From NCBI GenBank assembly GCA_017462985.1, contig JAFTQB010000003.1:1-64000 (forward strand): a DNA stretch of 64,000 nt. Reading direction: 5' to 3'. This DNA is from Clostridia bacterium. GTDB lineage: Bacteria > Bacillota > Clostridia > Christensenellales > Borkfalkiaceae. Positions 34,723 through 44,007 of this stretch are shown piece after piece (the first letter of the stretch is position 1; each line of letters starts with the position of its first letter). The position numbers were made by a program, and so were the translations under genes. The notes beneath the pieces are model-generated. The model saw only the letters and a program-made list of their open reading frames with translations, was not told the DNA's origin and did not search any database.

Positions 34723-36423
34723 ATGAAACTTAACAATATATGGGGCTATGGCCAGTTGTTTGGATATTCGGGCTTGGACGGAAAAAACCGATATTATAAC
34801 GATTTTATCGGTACGCTTACGCGCAGAAAAATCGAAATTCGATTTGAGCTGAAAGAATGGGTAAAGGTATATTTCCCCGTCAAAGGTCGCGTGAAATTTA
34901 ACGCGATCACGGGGGATATGATCGACGCGAAAACGCAAGACGGGGATTTCTTTATTACGTTTGCGGATATGGATACGCTGGTGGGCTACTCGCCTATACA
35001 GCCAAAAATCATTTTTCAAAAGAAATTCAATTATCGAAAGTCTTTTGGAGCGGATATTTATTGGAATAGCGACGATGCGATCGCAGTGTTTTGTAAACAA
35101 AGAGAGGATGGATTATATCAGTTTTCGATCGCGCACTCTACGCCCTCGTATTCTTTTGCGAGGGGTGGAGCGATTCGCGGAATGGATACGGATATCGAAG
35201 CTTTGAAAAAGTCGCGTTACGATTATTTCAAGAAAATGCCGAAGTGCAAAAATAAGAAATACGAGCAACTGTATTATAAAGCGTTGTCTGTACAAAAGGT
35301 GAACGTACATACGCCAGAGGGGAATATTCCTTGTATGTGGACGACGCCCGATAGAGTTCCGCATAGACAAATGTGGCTTTGGGACAGCGTATTTCACGCG
35401 CTCGCATTCGTAAACTATAACCAAGAGCTTGCAAAGGACTGTATTCGTTCGGTGTTATCGCAACAACGCAAAGACGGTTTTATTTCGGCAATGATGAATC
35501 CGTATTCATACATGGATCAAACGCAACCGCAGGTACTTGCGTGGGGAACTTGGGAAGTCTACAAAAAGACGGGAGATAAGGCGTTTTTAAGAGAATGCGT
35601 GGAAGCGTTGGACAAGTACCTGATATGGGATAAAGAGCATAGAGATAAAAACAATAACGGACTTTTGGAATGGCTTGTAGAACCCGAATATACGGAATGT
35701 AAATCGAGTGAATCGGGGCAAGATAATTCTCCTCGTTTTGAATTTCACGAAGAAATGGACGCAATGGACTTTTCTGCATTCCAAGCGCAGGATAGCGAGT
35801 ATTTGTCAAAGATTTACGCAGAGCTTGGGAACGAGCAAAAGAGCAAAGAATGGAAAGAATACAGCGATTATATAAAATCGCAAATGAACGCGTTACTTTG
35901 GGACGAAGAAGACGGCACGTATTACGATAGATTGATGAGCGGAAAATTCACGAAGGTGTTAACGCCTGCGAACTTTTTCCCGTTGATGGCAGGCGTGCCT
36001 ACGCCCGAACAAGCGGCGAAAATGGTAAAAACGCTGACAAATCCCGACCTGCTTTGGACGAAGTTGCCGCTTTCAACGGTATCAAAGAGCCACCCCATGT
36101 ACGGAACGGATATGTGGAGAGGTGGCGTTTGGCTGAATTTGAATTACTTTATTATTAAAGGCCTGTATAAATACGGCTACGACGAAATCGCGGAAGAATT
36201 GAAGACGAAAACGCTGGAAGCGGTGAATAAATGGTATAAAAAGACGGGCGCGATATTTGAATTTTTCGATTCGCGCGACGAGGTGTATCCTTACGAGTGC
36301 GAAAGAAAGGGCAAGCCGACGACTCCGCCCGATTGGAGGAAGCAGGTACATTCAATTATCGACTTTAACTGGTCGTCTTGCTTTACGTTAATGTTTATTC
36401 AAGACGAGTTGTATTTAGAATGA
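34723..36423 (+). CDS. GH63/trehalase-like (alpha/alpha)6 glycosidase
   Basis: A 566-residue protein. The first ~170 residues form a beta-domain. Then an (alpha/alpha)6 toroid typical of GH63/GH37-like 'MGH1-like' hydrolases follows, with PHRQMWLWDSVFHALAFV (the WDS motif carries a catalytic-like Asp), QVLAWGTWEVYKKTG, and GTDMWRGGVWLNLNYFI near residue 465. Near the end, FEFFDSRDEVYPYECERKG may contain the second acid. Likely an alpha-glucosidase or mannosylglycerate-type hydrolase acting in the cytosol. The frame is open 21 bases upstream with a TTG, but ATG at 34723 is preferred; the nearest GGAG is 15 bases upstream, which is long. Confidence 0.8.
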   Translation: MKLNNIWGYGQLFGYSGLDGKNRYYNDFIGTLTRRKIEIRFELKEWVKVYFPVKGRVKFNAITGDMIDAKTQDGDFFITFADMDTLVGYSPIQPKIIFQKKFNYRKSFGADIYWNSDDAIAVFCKQREDGLYQFSIAHSTPSYSFARGGAIRGMDTDIEALKKSRYDYFKKMPKCKNKKYEQLYYKALSVQKVNVHTPEGNIPCMWTTPDRVPHRQMWLWDSVFHALAFVNYNQELAKDCIRSVLSQQRKDGFISAMMNPYSYMDQTQPQVLAWGTWEVYKKTGDKAFLRECVEALDKYLIWDKEHRDKNNNGLLEWLVEPEYTECKSSESGQDNSPRFEFHEEMDAMDFSAFQAQDSEYLSKIYAELGNEQKSKEWKEYSDYIKSQMNALLWDEEDGTYYDRLMSGKFTKVLTPANFFPLMAGVPTPEQAAKMVKTLTNPDLLWTKLPLSTVSKSHPMYGTDMWRGGVWLNLNYFIIKGLYKYGYDEIAEELKTKTLEAVNKWYKKTGAIFEFFDSRDEVYPYECERKGKPTTPPDWRKQVHSIIDFNWSSCFTLMFIQDELYLE

Positions 36424-36493
36424 AACAACGAAATTTAGCAAAAGCGAAAGAAGGTGCTCAGTCGTTCAATTATCGCATTTGCGGCGAATTCCA

Positions 36494-36522
36494 TTGACAA
36501 AAATGAAGCGGTGTGATATAAT
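36494..36522 (+). promoter_or_regulatory. Promoter of membrane protein gene
   Basis: TTGACA (36494-36499), 17-base spacer, TATAAT (36517-36522). A perfect consensus. Confidence 0.88.
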
Positions 36523-36554
36523 TCAGCTATAAACGATTTTTCGAGGAGAGAAAA

Positions 36555-37313
36555 ATGTTTCTTTGCTTTGTTTTGTTTATCAGTATGTTTGTGTTCGTGT
36601 TCGGGATCGGTTTACTCGTATTGGTTCCCAGTGCAATGAATGTGATCTTCTTCGATATGATTCCGCTTCCCATGGGGATCATGACCGTAGGATTTTTGCT
36701 TTCGCTTATCTTATTGCTGATGATACGCTCCTTAGGCGACGTATTGATCAATGCGGAAGAAAAAACGTTCTGTTCGGTAGCCAGAGGGGCAATGTGGTTG
36801 GGGCTGATTGCAGGCGTTGCCATTTGTGCAATCCAAGTTTATTTGCGTATCCAATACGGCGAATGGGGCTTCTTTGCGACGGGTGATAATTTGATGAAAG
36901 CCTTGCGTGGAACGGACTTTACCGCGCAGGATAGTTTGCTCGTCTTTATCGGCGTTGCTCTTTCATTTTTTCTTGGTTTGTTCCCGTTCTTATTCATTTG
37001 CTTCGGCGGCGATTTCAGCCGCTACGTAACGGTAACCTATACCCATTTATCCGACGGCAGCAGTTACGAAAGCAACCGTAGCGAATCGTACGTTTCTATC
37101 GCGCAATTCGTGATCGGCGGCTTACTTCTCACCATACCGTTCATTTTTTTGAGTATGAGTATGCTCGGCTATTTTTTTGCGGCGGCTTACGGCGTGTTCG
37201 TGTTCGGGCTCCGTTCGAAAAAATTCATTATCACGACTTCGATTATTTTCGGCGCGATTGCGCTTGCGCTCACCGTATTTTCGTTGTTGCCGAATTTGGG
37301 AATCGTTTATTAA
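36555..37313 (+). CDS. Integral membrane protein of unknown function
   Basis: A 252-residue protein with about six hydrophobic segments: residues 1-30, 35-60, 75-95, 125-148, 178-205 and 220-245. The polar loop TYTHLSDGSSYESNRSESYV sits between the fourth and fifth. Not recognised. Its own consensus promoter and GAGGAGAG ribosome site suggest strong constitutive expression. The acetyltransferase gene follows 37 bases later. Confidence 0.7.
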   Translation: MFLCFVLFISMFVFVFGIGLLVLVPSAMNVIFFDMIPLPMGIMTVGFLLSLILLLMIRSLGDVLINAEEKTFCSVARGAMWLGLIAGVAICAIQVYLRIQYGEWGFFATGDNLMKALRGTDFTAQDSLLVFIGVALSFFLGLFPFLFICFGGDFSRYVTVTYTHLSDGSSYESNRSESYVSIAQFVIGGLLLTIPFIFLSMSMLGYFFAAAYGVFVFGLRSKKFIITTSIIFGAIALALTVFSLLPNLGIVY

Positions 37314-37350
37314 CAACGAGGGAAAAATCTGTTCGAAAGAGGATAATTTT

Positions 37351-37890
37351 ATGCTCCATAAAGGTACGGTTCAATTAGAAACGGAACGATTGATTTTGAG
37401 AAAATTCAACGCAAACGATATATCTTCAATGTTTCATAATTGGGCTTCGAACGGTAACGTAACGAAATATTTAACTTGGCCTGCACATACGAGTATTGAT
37501 ACGACTCGATCGATCGTTGAGGAATGGGTGAGCCGATATTCCGAAACGGACTTTTATCAATGGGCGATCGAATTGAAAGCAATCGGGCAACCGATAGGCT
37601 CTATCTCCGTTGTCCGCATCAAAGAAAGCGTTTGTGAATGCGAAATTGGTTATTGCATTGGCGAACAGTGGTGGAAGCAAGGGATAACAACGGAAGCGTT
37701 TCGGCGGGTGATAAAATATTTATTGGAAGAAGTGTGCGTCAACCGTATCTCCGCAAAACACGATACGAATAATCCGTATTCGGGGAAGGTGATGCTCAAA
37801 TGTGGTTTGCAGTACGAAGGGACGCTTCGAAAAGCAGGCAAAAACAGCAACGGGATTTGCGATTTGGCTGTGTATGCAACGGTGAAATAA
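37351..37890 (+). CDS. GNAT acetyltransferase, RimJ/RimL-like
   Basis: A 179-residue N-acetyltransferase. It begins with the typical ETERLILRKFNANDISSMFH. The mid part reads FYQWAIELKAIGQPIGSISV, then ECEIGYCIGEQWWKQGITTE, where the acetyl-CoA-binding loop is Q-W-W-K-Q-G. The C-terminal part VNRISAKHDTNNPYSGKVML fits the family. Substrate could be ribosomal protein N-termini or small molecules. The frame is open upstream into the membrane gene, but GAGGATAATTTT-ATG places the start at 37351. Confidence 0.88.
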   Translation: MLHKGTVQLETERLILRKFNANDISSMFHNWASNGNVTKYLTWPAHTSIDTTRSIVEEWVSRYSETDFYQWAIELKAIGQPIGSISVVRIKESVCECEIGYCIGEQWWKQGITTEAFRRVIKYLLEEVCVNRISAKHDTNNPYSGKVMLKCGLQYEGTLRKAGKNSNGICDLAVYATVK

Positions 37891-37921
37891 ACTGATATAG
37901 AATTGATTAAGCCATAGGAAC

Positions 37922-37955
37922 GCGGCGCGCTTTTTAAGCGCGCCGCTTAATTTTT
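37922..37955 (+). terminator. Terminator after the acetyltransferase gene
   Basis: GCGGCGCGCTT (37922-37932) pairs with AAGCGCGCCGC (37936-37946), followed by TTAATTTTT. Confidence 0.88.
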
Positions 37956-38040
37956 GTTTATGGCAAAATTTTATACGAGTTTTTGAGCGAGGCAAGTTCA
38001 TAGGAAATAAGACATGATTGAATATTTGCCAAGAAAAAAC

Positions 38041-38078
38041 GTATACATTATATAACGCGAACATTATATAATGTATAC
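38041..38078. repeat. Long inverted repeat downstream of XRE repressor gene (operator-like)
   Basis: GTATACATTATATA (38041-38054) and TATATAATGTATAC (38065-38078) are exact inverted copies around a 10-base loop, with no T-run fitting a terminator. The same words occur in the promoter region of the XRE gene (GTATACATTATAT at 38413-38425; ATTATATAATG at 38459-38469). Confidence 0.75.
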
Positions 38079-38119
38079 GTAAATAAGGGCTTGTAAAAAT
38101 AGAATTTTAAGAAAAAATT

Positions 38120-38386
38120 TTAATCGTTGGCGATTTTTTCTTTTTCTTCTTGCGGCGTGTTAGTCGTTTCTGACTTGCGCTTTTTTTTCGGCGCGTATTC
38201 TTTGAAAAGGTCGTTAGGGGTACATTCGAAAATATCGCAAAGAGCTTTTAAATTTTCGAATTTAATCCCGCTTGTTTCGTTGTTCACAAGACGATTAAAG
38301 TTTTGATAACTCAATCCAAGTTGCATATACAGCCAATATTTCGTCTTTTGTTTCTCTTTGAGCAGTTCCAATATCCTTAATTGCAT
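38120..38386 (-). CDS. Small XRE/Cro-type repressor
   Basis: An 88-residue protein with a Cro/C1 helix-turn-helix over residues ~2-62: RILELLKEKQKTKYWLYMQL, LSYQNFNRLVNNETSGIKFE and LKALCDIFECTPNDLF. A charged C-terminal tail (PKKKRKSETTNTPQEEKEK) follows. GGAGGTGAG sits upstream of the ATG. It lies between inverted repeats that match its promoter region, so it is probably autoregulated and controls the divergent gene at 38502. Similar genes accompany small mobile or toxin-antitoxin modules, but no toxin is recognisable. Confidence 0.8.
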   Translation of the reverse strand: MQLRILELLKEKQKTKYWLYMQLGLSYQNFNRLVNNETSGIKFENLKALCDIFECTPNDLFKEYAPKKKRKSETTNTPQEEKEKIAND

Positions 38387-38410
38387 TGTATCTCACCTCC
38401 GCATTATCTA

Positions 38411-38477
38411 TTGTATACATTATATCTTGAAAAAACACTTGACAAATAGACTTTTACATTATATAATGCATACATTA
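38411..38477. promoter_or_regulatory. Divergent promoter/operator region of XRE gene
   Basis: On the plus strand TTGACA (38439-38444), 17-base spacer, TATAAT (38462-38467) drives the 38502 ORF; on the minus strand TATAAT (38420-38425) drives XRE. GTATACATTATAT and ATTATATAATGCATAC overlap both -10 boxes, matching the distal repeat at 38041-38078. Confidence 0.75.
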
Positions 38478-38501
38478 GATAGTTGAAAGGAGGTTTCAAT
38501 A

Positions 38502-38597
38502 ATGGAACAAAATGGCGCTTATAATACAGAGAGCAAATTTACAGGCGGGGAATTTTGTGGGTTTGCAAAGCGGTTTTTAAAAAATTTTCCTGCATAG
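38502..38597 (+). pseudogene. 31-codon ORF, possible truncated DUF898-like gene
   Basis: ATG after GAAAGGAGG opens a frame beginning MEQNGAYNTESKFTGGEF and stops at 38597. The ESKFTGG start is a common N-terminal motif of short DUF898-like membrane proteins, so this looks like the surviving beginning of a gene lost by deletion or frameshift. It has an excellent promoter and ribosome site, so the short peptide is likely made. Confidence 0.45.
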
Positions 38598-38618
38598 GAA
38601 AGAATTTATAGATAGGGC

Positions 38619-38647
38619 TTGACAATTGACGAAAAATGCGGTAAAAT
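38619..38647 (+). promoter_or_regulatory. Promoter of GH84 gene
   Basis: TTGACA (38619-38624), 17-base spacer, TAAAAT (38642-38647), ~29 bases before the ATG. Confidence 0.8.
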
Positions 38648-38675
38648 GAAATAAATTTTCAAAAACAGGCAAATT

Positions 38676-40181
38676 ATGTATAAAGAATTTTATCCTTTGA
38701 ATCAATTCGTAGCCATCAAAAAACGCCGTTATCGCAAAGACGGAGCGCTTCCCCCCGACGGGTTCACCGTAGAAGTGAAAAGCTCGGGCGAGTGCTTGAT
38801 CACCTATCAAAGCGTTCGCGCGAAGTCTTACGCCCGTGCCGCGCTCAAAAGCCAAACGATAGGCGGAAAAGCGCCCGTAATGAGGCTGAAAGATTATCCG
38901 TCGTTTCCCTTGCGCGGCGTGGTGGAGGGGTTCTACGGCAAGCCGTACACGCACGAGCAAAGAGCGGCGTTGATGCCGTTATTGAAAAAGCTGAAAATGA
39001 ACGCGTATATCTATGCGCCGAAAGACGACGAATATCATCGCGCGCGTTGGCGCGAGGATTATCCGCAAGCGGAAGCGGAAAAGCTGAAAGAGCTTTTTGA
39101 AAGCGCGAAGAAAAACGAGATTGATTTCTTTTTCGCGATCAGCCCCGGCAACGATTTTGATTTTGCAAACGGGCGCGATTATGAAATTTTATTGCAAAAA
39201 CTCAAAAAAGTGAAGGCGATGGGCGTAACCAAATTTGCGCTGTTGATGGACGATATCGAACCGAAGCTTTCGGAAGAAGCGAAAAAATCCTTTTCCTCGC
39301 CCGCGGCGGCGCACGCGTATCTTGCCAATTATTTATTGGAAAACCTTTGCCCCGCTTCGCCGTTCCTGTTCTGCCCGACGGACTATATGCAAAATTTCGA
39401 TACGCCGTACCGCGAAGAGCTTCGCAAAACGTTGGATAAAAAAATCGAAGTATTCTGGACGGGTTATAATACGGTGGCGGAAGCGATCACGGAAGAGGAC
39501 GGCGAAACCGTAACCCGCGCGTTTGATCGAAAGCCCGTGCTTTGGGATAATTACCCCGTGAACGATTTCAACCCCAAGCGCAGAGTGTATTTCGGAGCGA
39601 TTGCAGGCAGGGGCAGGAAGCTGCACGAAAGCCATATCGGGTACATAGCCAATCTTTCCGAATTATACGAATGTAATAAGATCCCGCTTGCCACCATGGC
39701 GGATTACGCTTGGGACTGCGAGGGCTACGACGCGGAACAGTCGTTGGAAAGCGCCGTGCGTGAATATTTCAAGGGCTGTGTGAACGCGGGGCGGGTCTTT
39801 GTGAAAGAAAACGCCGCGAATATCATGCGCGCGCCCCTGCGCCGAACGAAGCTGTTTGAAACGCCGAATTTCAAAGCGCTCAACCGCCATTATTTGCGTG
39901 TGTACGCCGCATTAATTACTTTGCAAGAAAAAGCGCCCGAGGCGTTTAGAGAAGAAGCGAAAGAGCTGATCGGCTTTATGAAAACGGAATGCGAATTGTA
40001 TTTCAGATACCAAGGCGGCGGAAAAAAGGAAACCATGCAAGCGTACGCAGAACCGCTCAACGGCAGCAGATACGCGCCGTACGATTTGAGCTTTTTGAAG
40101 CATTTAAACGAAACTTATTCTTTCGAAACGCCGTTTACGGTGGACGAAGATCGAGTGATATACAGAAATTGGGAGAAATAA
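38676..40181 (+). CDS. GH84 beta-N-acetylglucosaminidase (NAGidase)
   Basis: A 501-residue GH84 enzyme. RGVVEGFYGKPYTHEQR at about residues 88-104 begins the barrel. FALLMDDIEPKL carries the Asp-Asp catalytic pair of this substrate-assisted family, and LFCPTDYMQ, VFWTGYNTV and VLWDNYPVND are conserved barrel segments. The N-terminal small domain (residues 1-80) is present; the usual C-terminal ancillary domain is short. There is no signal peptide, unlike many GH84 enzymes, so it should act on imported N-acetylglucosaminides. Starts a locus with RpiR, GH38 and NanE. Confidence 0.92.
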   Translation: MYKEFYPLNQFVAIKKRRYRKDGALPPDGFTVEVKSSGECLITYQSVRAKSYARAALKSQTIGGKAPVMRLKDYPSFPLRGVVEGFYGKPYTHEQRAALMPLLKKLKMNAYIYAPKDDEYHRARWREDYPQAEAEKLKELFESAKKNEIDFFFAISPGNDFDFANGRDYEILLQKLKKVKAMGVTKFALLMDDIEPKLSEEAKKSFSSPAAAHAYLANYLLENLCPASPFLFCPTDYMQNFDTPYREELRKTLDKKIEVFWTGYNTVAEAITEEDGETVTRAFDRKPVLWDNYPVNDFNPKRRVYFGAIAGRGRKLHESHIGYIANLSELYECNKIPLATMADYAWDCEGYDAEQSLESAVREYFKGCVNAGRVFVKENAANIMRAPLRRTKLFETPNFKALNRHYLRVYAALITLQEKAPEAFREEAKELIGFMKTECELYFRYQGGGKKETMQAYAEPLNGSRYAPYDLSFLKHLNETYSFETPFTVDEDRVIYRNWEK

Positions 40182-40184
40182 ATT

Positions 40185-41006
40185 ATGATCGGAAAAGTAT
40201 TTGATAGGATTGAAAGCTTGAAATCTTTGGCGACGAAAACGGAATTGAAAATGATCGAACGGATCAAGACGATTCCCAGAGAAGAGATCATTTATATGTC
40301 GATCACCGAGCTTGCGGCGCGGCTCAAAGTGGCGGAAGCGACCTTTTTGCGGTTTTGCCGTAAGCTTGAATACCGCGGATTTCAAGATTTTAAGCTCTCG
40401 CTCAGTCAAGAGCTTGGTTCGGAGGATAAGGGCGTAACGGCGAGCCCGTCCAAGCGGATCGCCACGAGCATGGTGGACGCGATTATGGAAACCTATAAAC
40501 AGTTTAACGAAGAGGATTGCCGCCGCGCGGCGTCGTATATCTTCCACGCAAACAAGGTGTGCGTGTTCGGTGTGGGAACTTCTTCGATCGTGCCGCAGAT
40601 GATGAAAAACAGGTTGGTGAGAACGGGGCTGCCTGTGGAAAGCTGTTCCGATCCGCACATGCAGACGATCATCGCTTCCAACTTGGGGGAAAAAGACGTG
40701 ATGATCTTGGTGAGCGTTTCGGGCGCGACGAAAGATATCATCAACTTGGCGGAGATCGCCAAGCGCAACGGCACGCCGCTCATCGTTTTGACCAATTACA
40801 GCAAATCGCCCTTGGCGAAATATGCGGATATACCGTTCTTTACCTGTCGCAAAGAGGTGGCGTACGAGGGCGGTTCGCTCGCGTCGGTGGTGGCGCAGGC
40901 GTACATAGCGGATATGCTTTGCGCGTTCGTGTTCGAATTGCAAGGCGAGGAATCGGGCAAGCGTTCTTTGAACGCGGCGCTTGCCGTTTCGGATAAATCC
41001 ATTTAA
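40185..41006 (+). CDS. MurR/RpiR-family transcriptional regulator
   Basis: A 273-residue regulator. The N-terminal HTH_6 domain spans ~1-78 (SITELAARLKVAEATFLRFC and KLEYRGFQDFKLSL). The C-terminal SIS sugar-phosphate-binding domain spans ~100-250 (KVCVFGVGTSSIVPQMMKNR, SVSGATKDIINLAEIAKRNG and LIVLTNYSKSPLAKYAD). It starts three bases after the GH84 stop. It probably senses a hexosamine or mannose phosphate made by this locus and controls it. Confidence 0.92.
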   Translation: MIGKVFDRIESLKSLATKTELKMIERIKTIPREEIIYMSITELAARLKVAEATFLRFCRKLEYRGFQDFKLSLSQELGSEDKGVTASPSKRIATSMVDAIMETYKQFNEEDCRRAASYIFHANKVCVFGVGTSSIVPQMMKNRLVRTGLPVESCSDPHMQTIIASNLGEKDVMILVSVSGATKDIINLAEIAKRNGTPLIVLTNYSKSPLAKYADIPFFTCRKEVAYEGGSLASVVAQAYIADMLCAFVFELQGEESGKRSLNAALAVSDKSI

Positions 41007-41017
41007 GGGGGCGCGTT

Positions 41018-43945
41018 ATGGTCAACTTGAAACAGCTCGATCGGTTGGTATTGAAGATCGTTCGGCTCAAAGATTTTTACGCGGAGTATTTGATTGAAAG
41101 CGAAGAGGAGCTTTCGGTGCTTTTGGACGGAAAGCCCATTTCCAAAGGGGAAACATGGGGGGAAGATTTTTCGTACGGGAATTTTACTTTCACCTATTCC
41201 ACGGCAGCGAAAAATCCCTATCTTTACGTGGAAAACGGCGCGGTGGAAAACCTTTTGAAAGCGGACGGGAAGCCGTTTGGAATGACGGATTATCTCCCCA
41301 ACGGCAAAGACGCGATCTTCCGTTGCCATAAATTCGTATCGCTGAAAAATATTCCCCAAGGCGCGCAGATCACGGTGGAAGGGTACGCTTCGCATACCTT
41401 TTACGGCACGATGCCGTTTGAAAAGAAGCAGACCTTTTCCGTTAACGGCTACCGCCCCGAACGGGTATACAATAAAATTTCTATCGTGGATATCAATCCC
41501 ACGGTGAAGGCGTTTTTGGATAATTCCGAGTTGCTCGTTTCGTATTTCCGTTGTATGAAAGAAGGGGATAGCCGCAAAATTGCGGCGTATCGCGTTTACG
41601 AGGAGCTGTTTGAAATTTTGACGGTGCTTCCGCACCACCGCCCCAACGGGGAAGAGCTTGCAAGGGCGAACGCGGCGATGGAAGCGTTTTTCCTTTCGCT
41701 CAAAGATTGCGGCGAGGAAAAAACGCCGTTTGCGGGCGTGATCGGGCACAGCCATTTGGATACCGCTTGGCTTTGGACGGTGGAAGAAAGCAGACACAAA
41801 GCGGCGCGCACCGCCGCCAACGCCGTAACCCTTTTAAAAGAGTATCCGCAGTATCGGTTTATCATGTCGTCGGCGGTGTATCTCGATTGGCTGAAAAAGG
41901 ATTATCCCGAGCTTTTTGAAGAGATCAAAACGCTCGTCAAAGAGGGGCGCTTCGAGCCGAACGGCGGCACTTGGGTGGAATGTGAATGTAATTTGACGGA
42001 CGGCGAATCGATTATCCGTCAATTCTTGCGCGGCAAGCGGTTTTTGAAAGAAAATTTCGGCTACGAAGCGGACGTGTTTTGGTTGCCCGATACCTTTGGG
42101 TACAGCGCGGCGTTGCCGCAAATTCTGCAAGGTTGCCGCGTGCCCTATTTCCTCACGACCAAGCTGAGCTGGAACGATACGAATAAATTCCCGTACGAAT
42201 CGTTTGTGTGGCAGGGGATCGACGGGAGCGAAGTGTTGGTGCATTTCAATACCATTCAAAGCAAAGCCGACCCGGAATTTGTCACGCAACGGTTGGAAAA
42301 GCGTATGAACAAGCACCTGACGCAGAACGTGCTGATCGCTTACGGCTACGGCGACGGCGGGGGCGGACCTACGCGCGAGATGGTGGAAGCGGGAATCAAG
42401 ACGGAGCAAACCTATCCGTATGCGGAAGTGAAGCATACCGCCGTGTCCGAGTTTATGGCGCGGCTTGCGGGCGAACGGTTGCCTACTTATGCGGGCGAAT
42501 TATATTTGGAATTGCACCGCGGTACGCTGACGACCAATCACGAAATCAAGCGTTTAAATCGCAGGTTGGAGGGTGCGCTCAAAGACGCGGAGCTGTTGTC
42601 GGTGGGTTGGAACGACCGTTCGTTGAAAGCGGTTACGGACGAATGTTACGATACCTTGATGCTCAACCAATTCCACGATATTTTGCCGGGAACTTGTATT
42701 CACGAAGTACACGAAAAGGCGATTGCGGAAAATGCGGCGGCGCTGGAAAGATTGAACGGGTTATTCGCAGGCGATCGGTATTTCAACACCCTTGCATTTG
42801 AAAGAAAGGAAGCGTTGGAAAGCGCGACGGGCGTGCAGAGTTATTTGGATTTGGACGGCAACGAAAAGCGTATTGCGCTGTACGAATTTGCTCCGTATGC
42901 TTTCGGCAAAGAAATTCAGCCGACGGGCGAGTTCATTGTGGACGGCGACTGGATCGTTACGCCGTACTACGAAGCCGTCGTTCGCGAGGGAAAAATCGTT
43001 TCCTTAAAATCGGGCGGCAGAGAGCTTGCGAAAGGCGCGCTCAACGAAATTTGCGTATACGAGGACGTTCCTTATCTTTGGGATAATTGGGACGTGGACG
43101 CGGATTATCGCAAAAAGCCTTGCGAAGTGAAAGTGGAAAGTAGCGAGATCGTCGCTTGCGGCGCGTTGGAGCTTCGTATCCGCACGGTGTATTTGCTTGC
43201 GGGCAAGAGCCGACTCACGCAGGATACCGTGTTCTATACCTTTAAAAAAGAGATCGCGTTCGAAAGCAAGTTGGATTTTTGCGACGAACACAAATTTATT
43301 CGCGCGGAGTTCGATACCACGCTCGCCGCGTCGCAATATAAGAGCGAGATCCAGTTTGGGTATATCGAACGCCCGACGACGCGCAACACCTCGGAAGAGC
43401 AAGCGAAATACGAGGTTTGCAATCATAAGTGGACGGATCTTTCCGAACCCCGTTTCGGGCTTGCGATCCTCAACGACGGAAAATACGGCGTGAGCGTAGA
43501 GGGCGGCAAAATGGGCTTATCTCTTTTAAAGAGCGGCAAGCGCCCCGATACCGTGGGCGAGGCGGGCGTGAAGTATTTTTCGTATGCGATCCTCCCGCAC
43601 GAGGGCGGTTTTACAGCGGAAGCGGTTACTTTGCCCGCGTATGCGTTCAACCGCAAACCCGTCAAGGCGGGCGTGCCTGTTTCGCTGCCCATACAGGGCG
43701 TAACCGCGCCGAATATCGTTTTGGAAACGGTGAAATTCGCCGAGGACGGCGACGGGATCGTCTTGCGACTTTACGAATGTGAGCGTTCGCTGACGAATTG
43801 CGAGCTGACGTTAAACGGCGAGTACGAGATTTTCGAAAGCGATATGTTGGAAGAGAATTTGCGATTGCTCGGAAAAGGTCGAAACTTGTCGCTTGGTTTC
43901 CGTCAATTCGAAATTAAGACGCTGATTTTGAAAAAAATTTCATAA
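41018..43945 (+). CDS. GH38 alpha-mannosidase
   Basis: A 975-residue GH38 enzyme. GHSHLDTAWLWTVEESRHKA at about residue 243 carries the zinc-binding His and Asp. FWLPDTFGYSAALPQIL includes the second Asp region, and MLNQFHDILPGTCI the His. N-terminal and C-terminal beta domains are full length. It has no signal peptide and is cytosolic, so it trims imported manno-oligosaccharides. It follows RpiR by 11 bases with an AAGGGGG ribosome site and is followed by a strong terminator at 43967. Confidence 0.94.
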   Translation: MVNLKQLDRLVLKIVRLKDFYAEYLIESEEELSVLLDGKPISKGETWGEDFSYGNFTFTYSTAAKNPYLYVENGAVENLLKADGKPFGMTDYLPNGKDAIFRCHKFVSLKNIPQGAQITVEGYASHTFYGTMPFEKKQTFSVNGYRPERVYNKISIVDINPTVKAFLDNSELLVSYFRCMKEGDSRKIAAYRVYEELFEILTVLPHHRPNGEELARANAAMEAFFLSLKDCGEEKTPFAGVIGHSHLDTAWLWTVEESRHKAARTAANAVTLLKEYPQYRFIMSSAVYLDWLKKDYPELFEEIKTLVKEGRFEPNGGTWVECECNLTDGESIIRQFLRGKRFLKENFGYEADVFWLPDTFGYSAALPQILQGCRVPYFLTTKLSWNDTNKFPYESFVWQGIDGSEVLVHFNTIQSKADPEFVTQRLEKRMNKHLTQNVLIAYGYGDGGGGPTREMVEAGIKTEQTYPYAEVKHTAVSEFMARLAGERLPTYAGELYLELHRGTLTTNHEIKRLNRRLEGALKDAELLSVGWNDRSLKAVTDECYDTLMLNQFHDILPGTCIHEVHEKAIAENAAALERLNGLFAGDRYFNTLAFERKEALESATGVQSYLDLDGNEKRIALYEFAPYAFGKEIQPTGEFIVDGDWIVTPYYEAVVREGKIVSLKSGGRELAKGALNEICVYEDVPYLWDNWDVDADYRKKPCEVKVESSEIVACGALELRIRTVYLLAGKSRLTQDTVFYTFKKEIAFESKLDFCDEHKFIRAEFDTTLAASQYKSEIQFGYIERPTTRNTSEEQAKYEVCNHKWTDLSEPRFGLAILNDGKYGVSVEGGKMGLSLLKSGKRPDTVGEAGVKYFSYAILPHEGGFTAEAVTLPAYAFNRKPVKAGVPVSLPIQGVTAPNIVLETVKFAEDGDGIVLRLYECERSLTNCELTLNGEYEIFESDMLEENLRLLGKGRNLSLGFRQFEIKTLILKKIS

Positions 43946-43966
43946 AAACAAGCTTTTCAAGGTAAA

Positions 43967-44007
43967 AACGCCCCCGAAACGAGGAAATTTCGGGGGCGTT
44001 ACTTTTT
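43967..44007 (+). terminator. Terminator of the GH84-RpiR-GH38 operon
   Basis: AACGCCCCCGAAA (43967-43979) pairs with TTTCGGGGGCGTT (43988-44000), followed by ACTTTTTT. Confidence 0.92.

Noticed and set aside
38041..38078. Rho-independent terminator for the XRE gene
   Set aside because: The stem is AT-rich with no T-run on the minus strand side, and the same words occur in the promoter, so an operator fits better.
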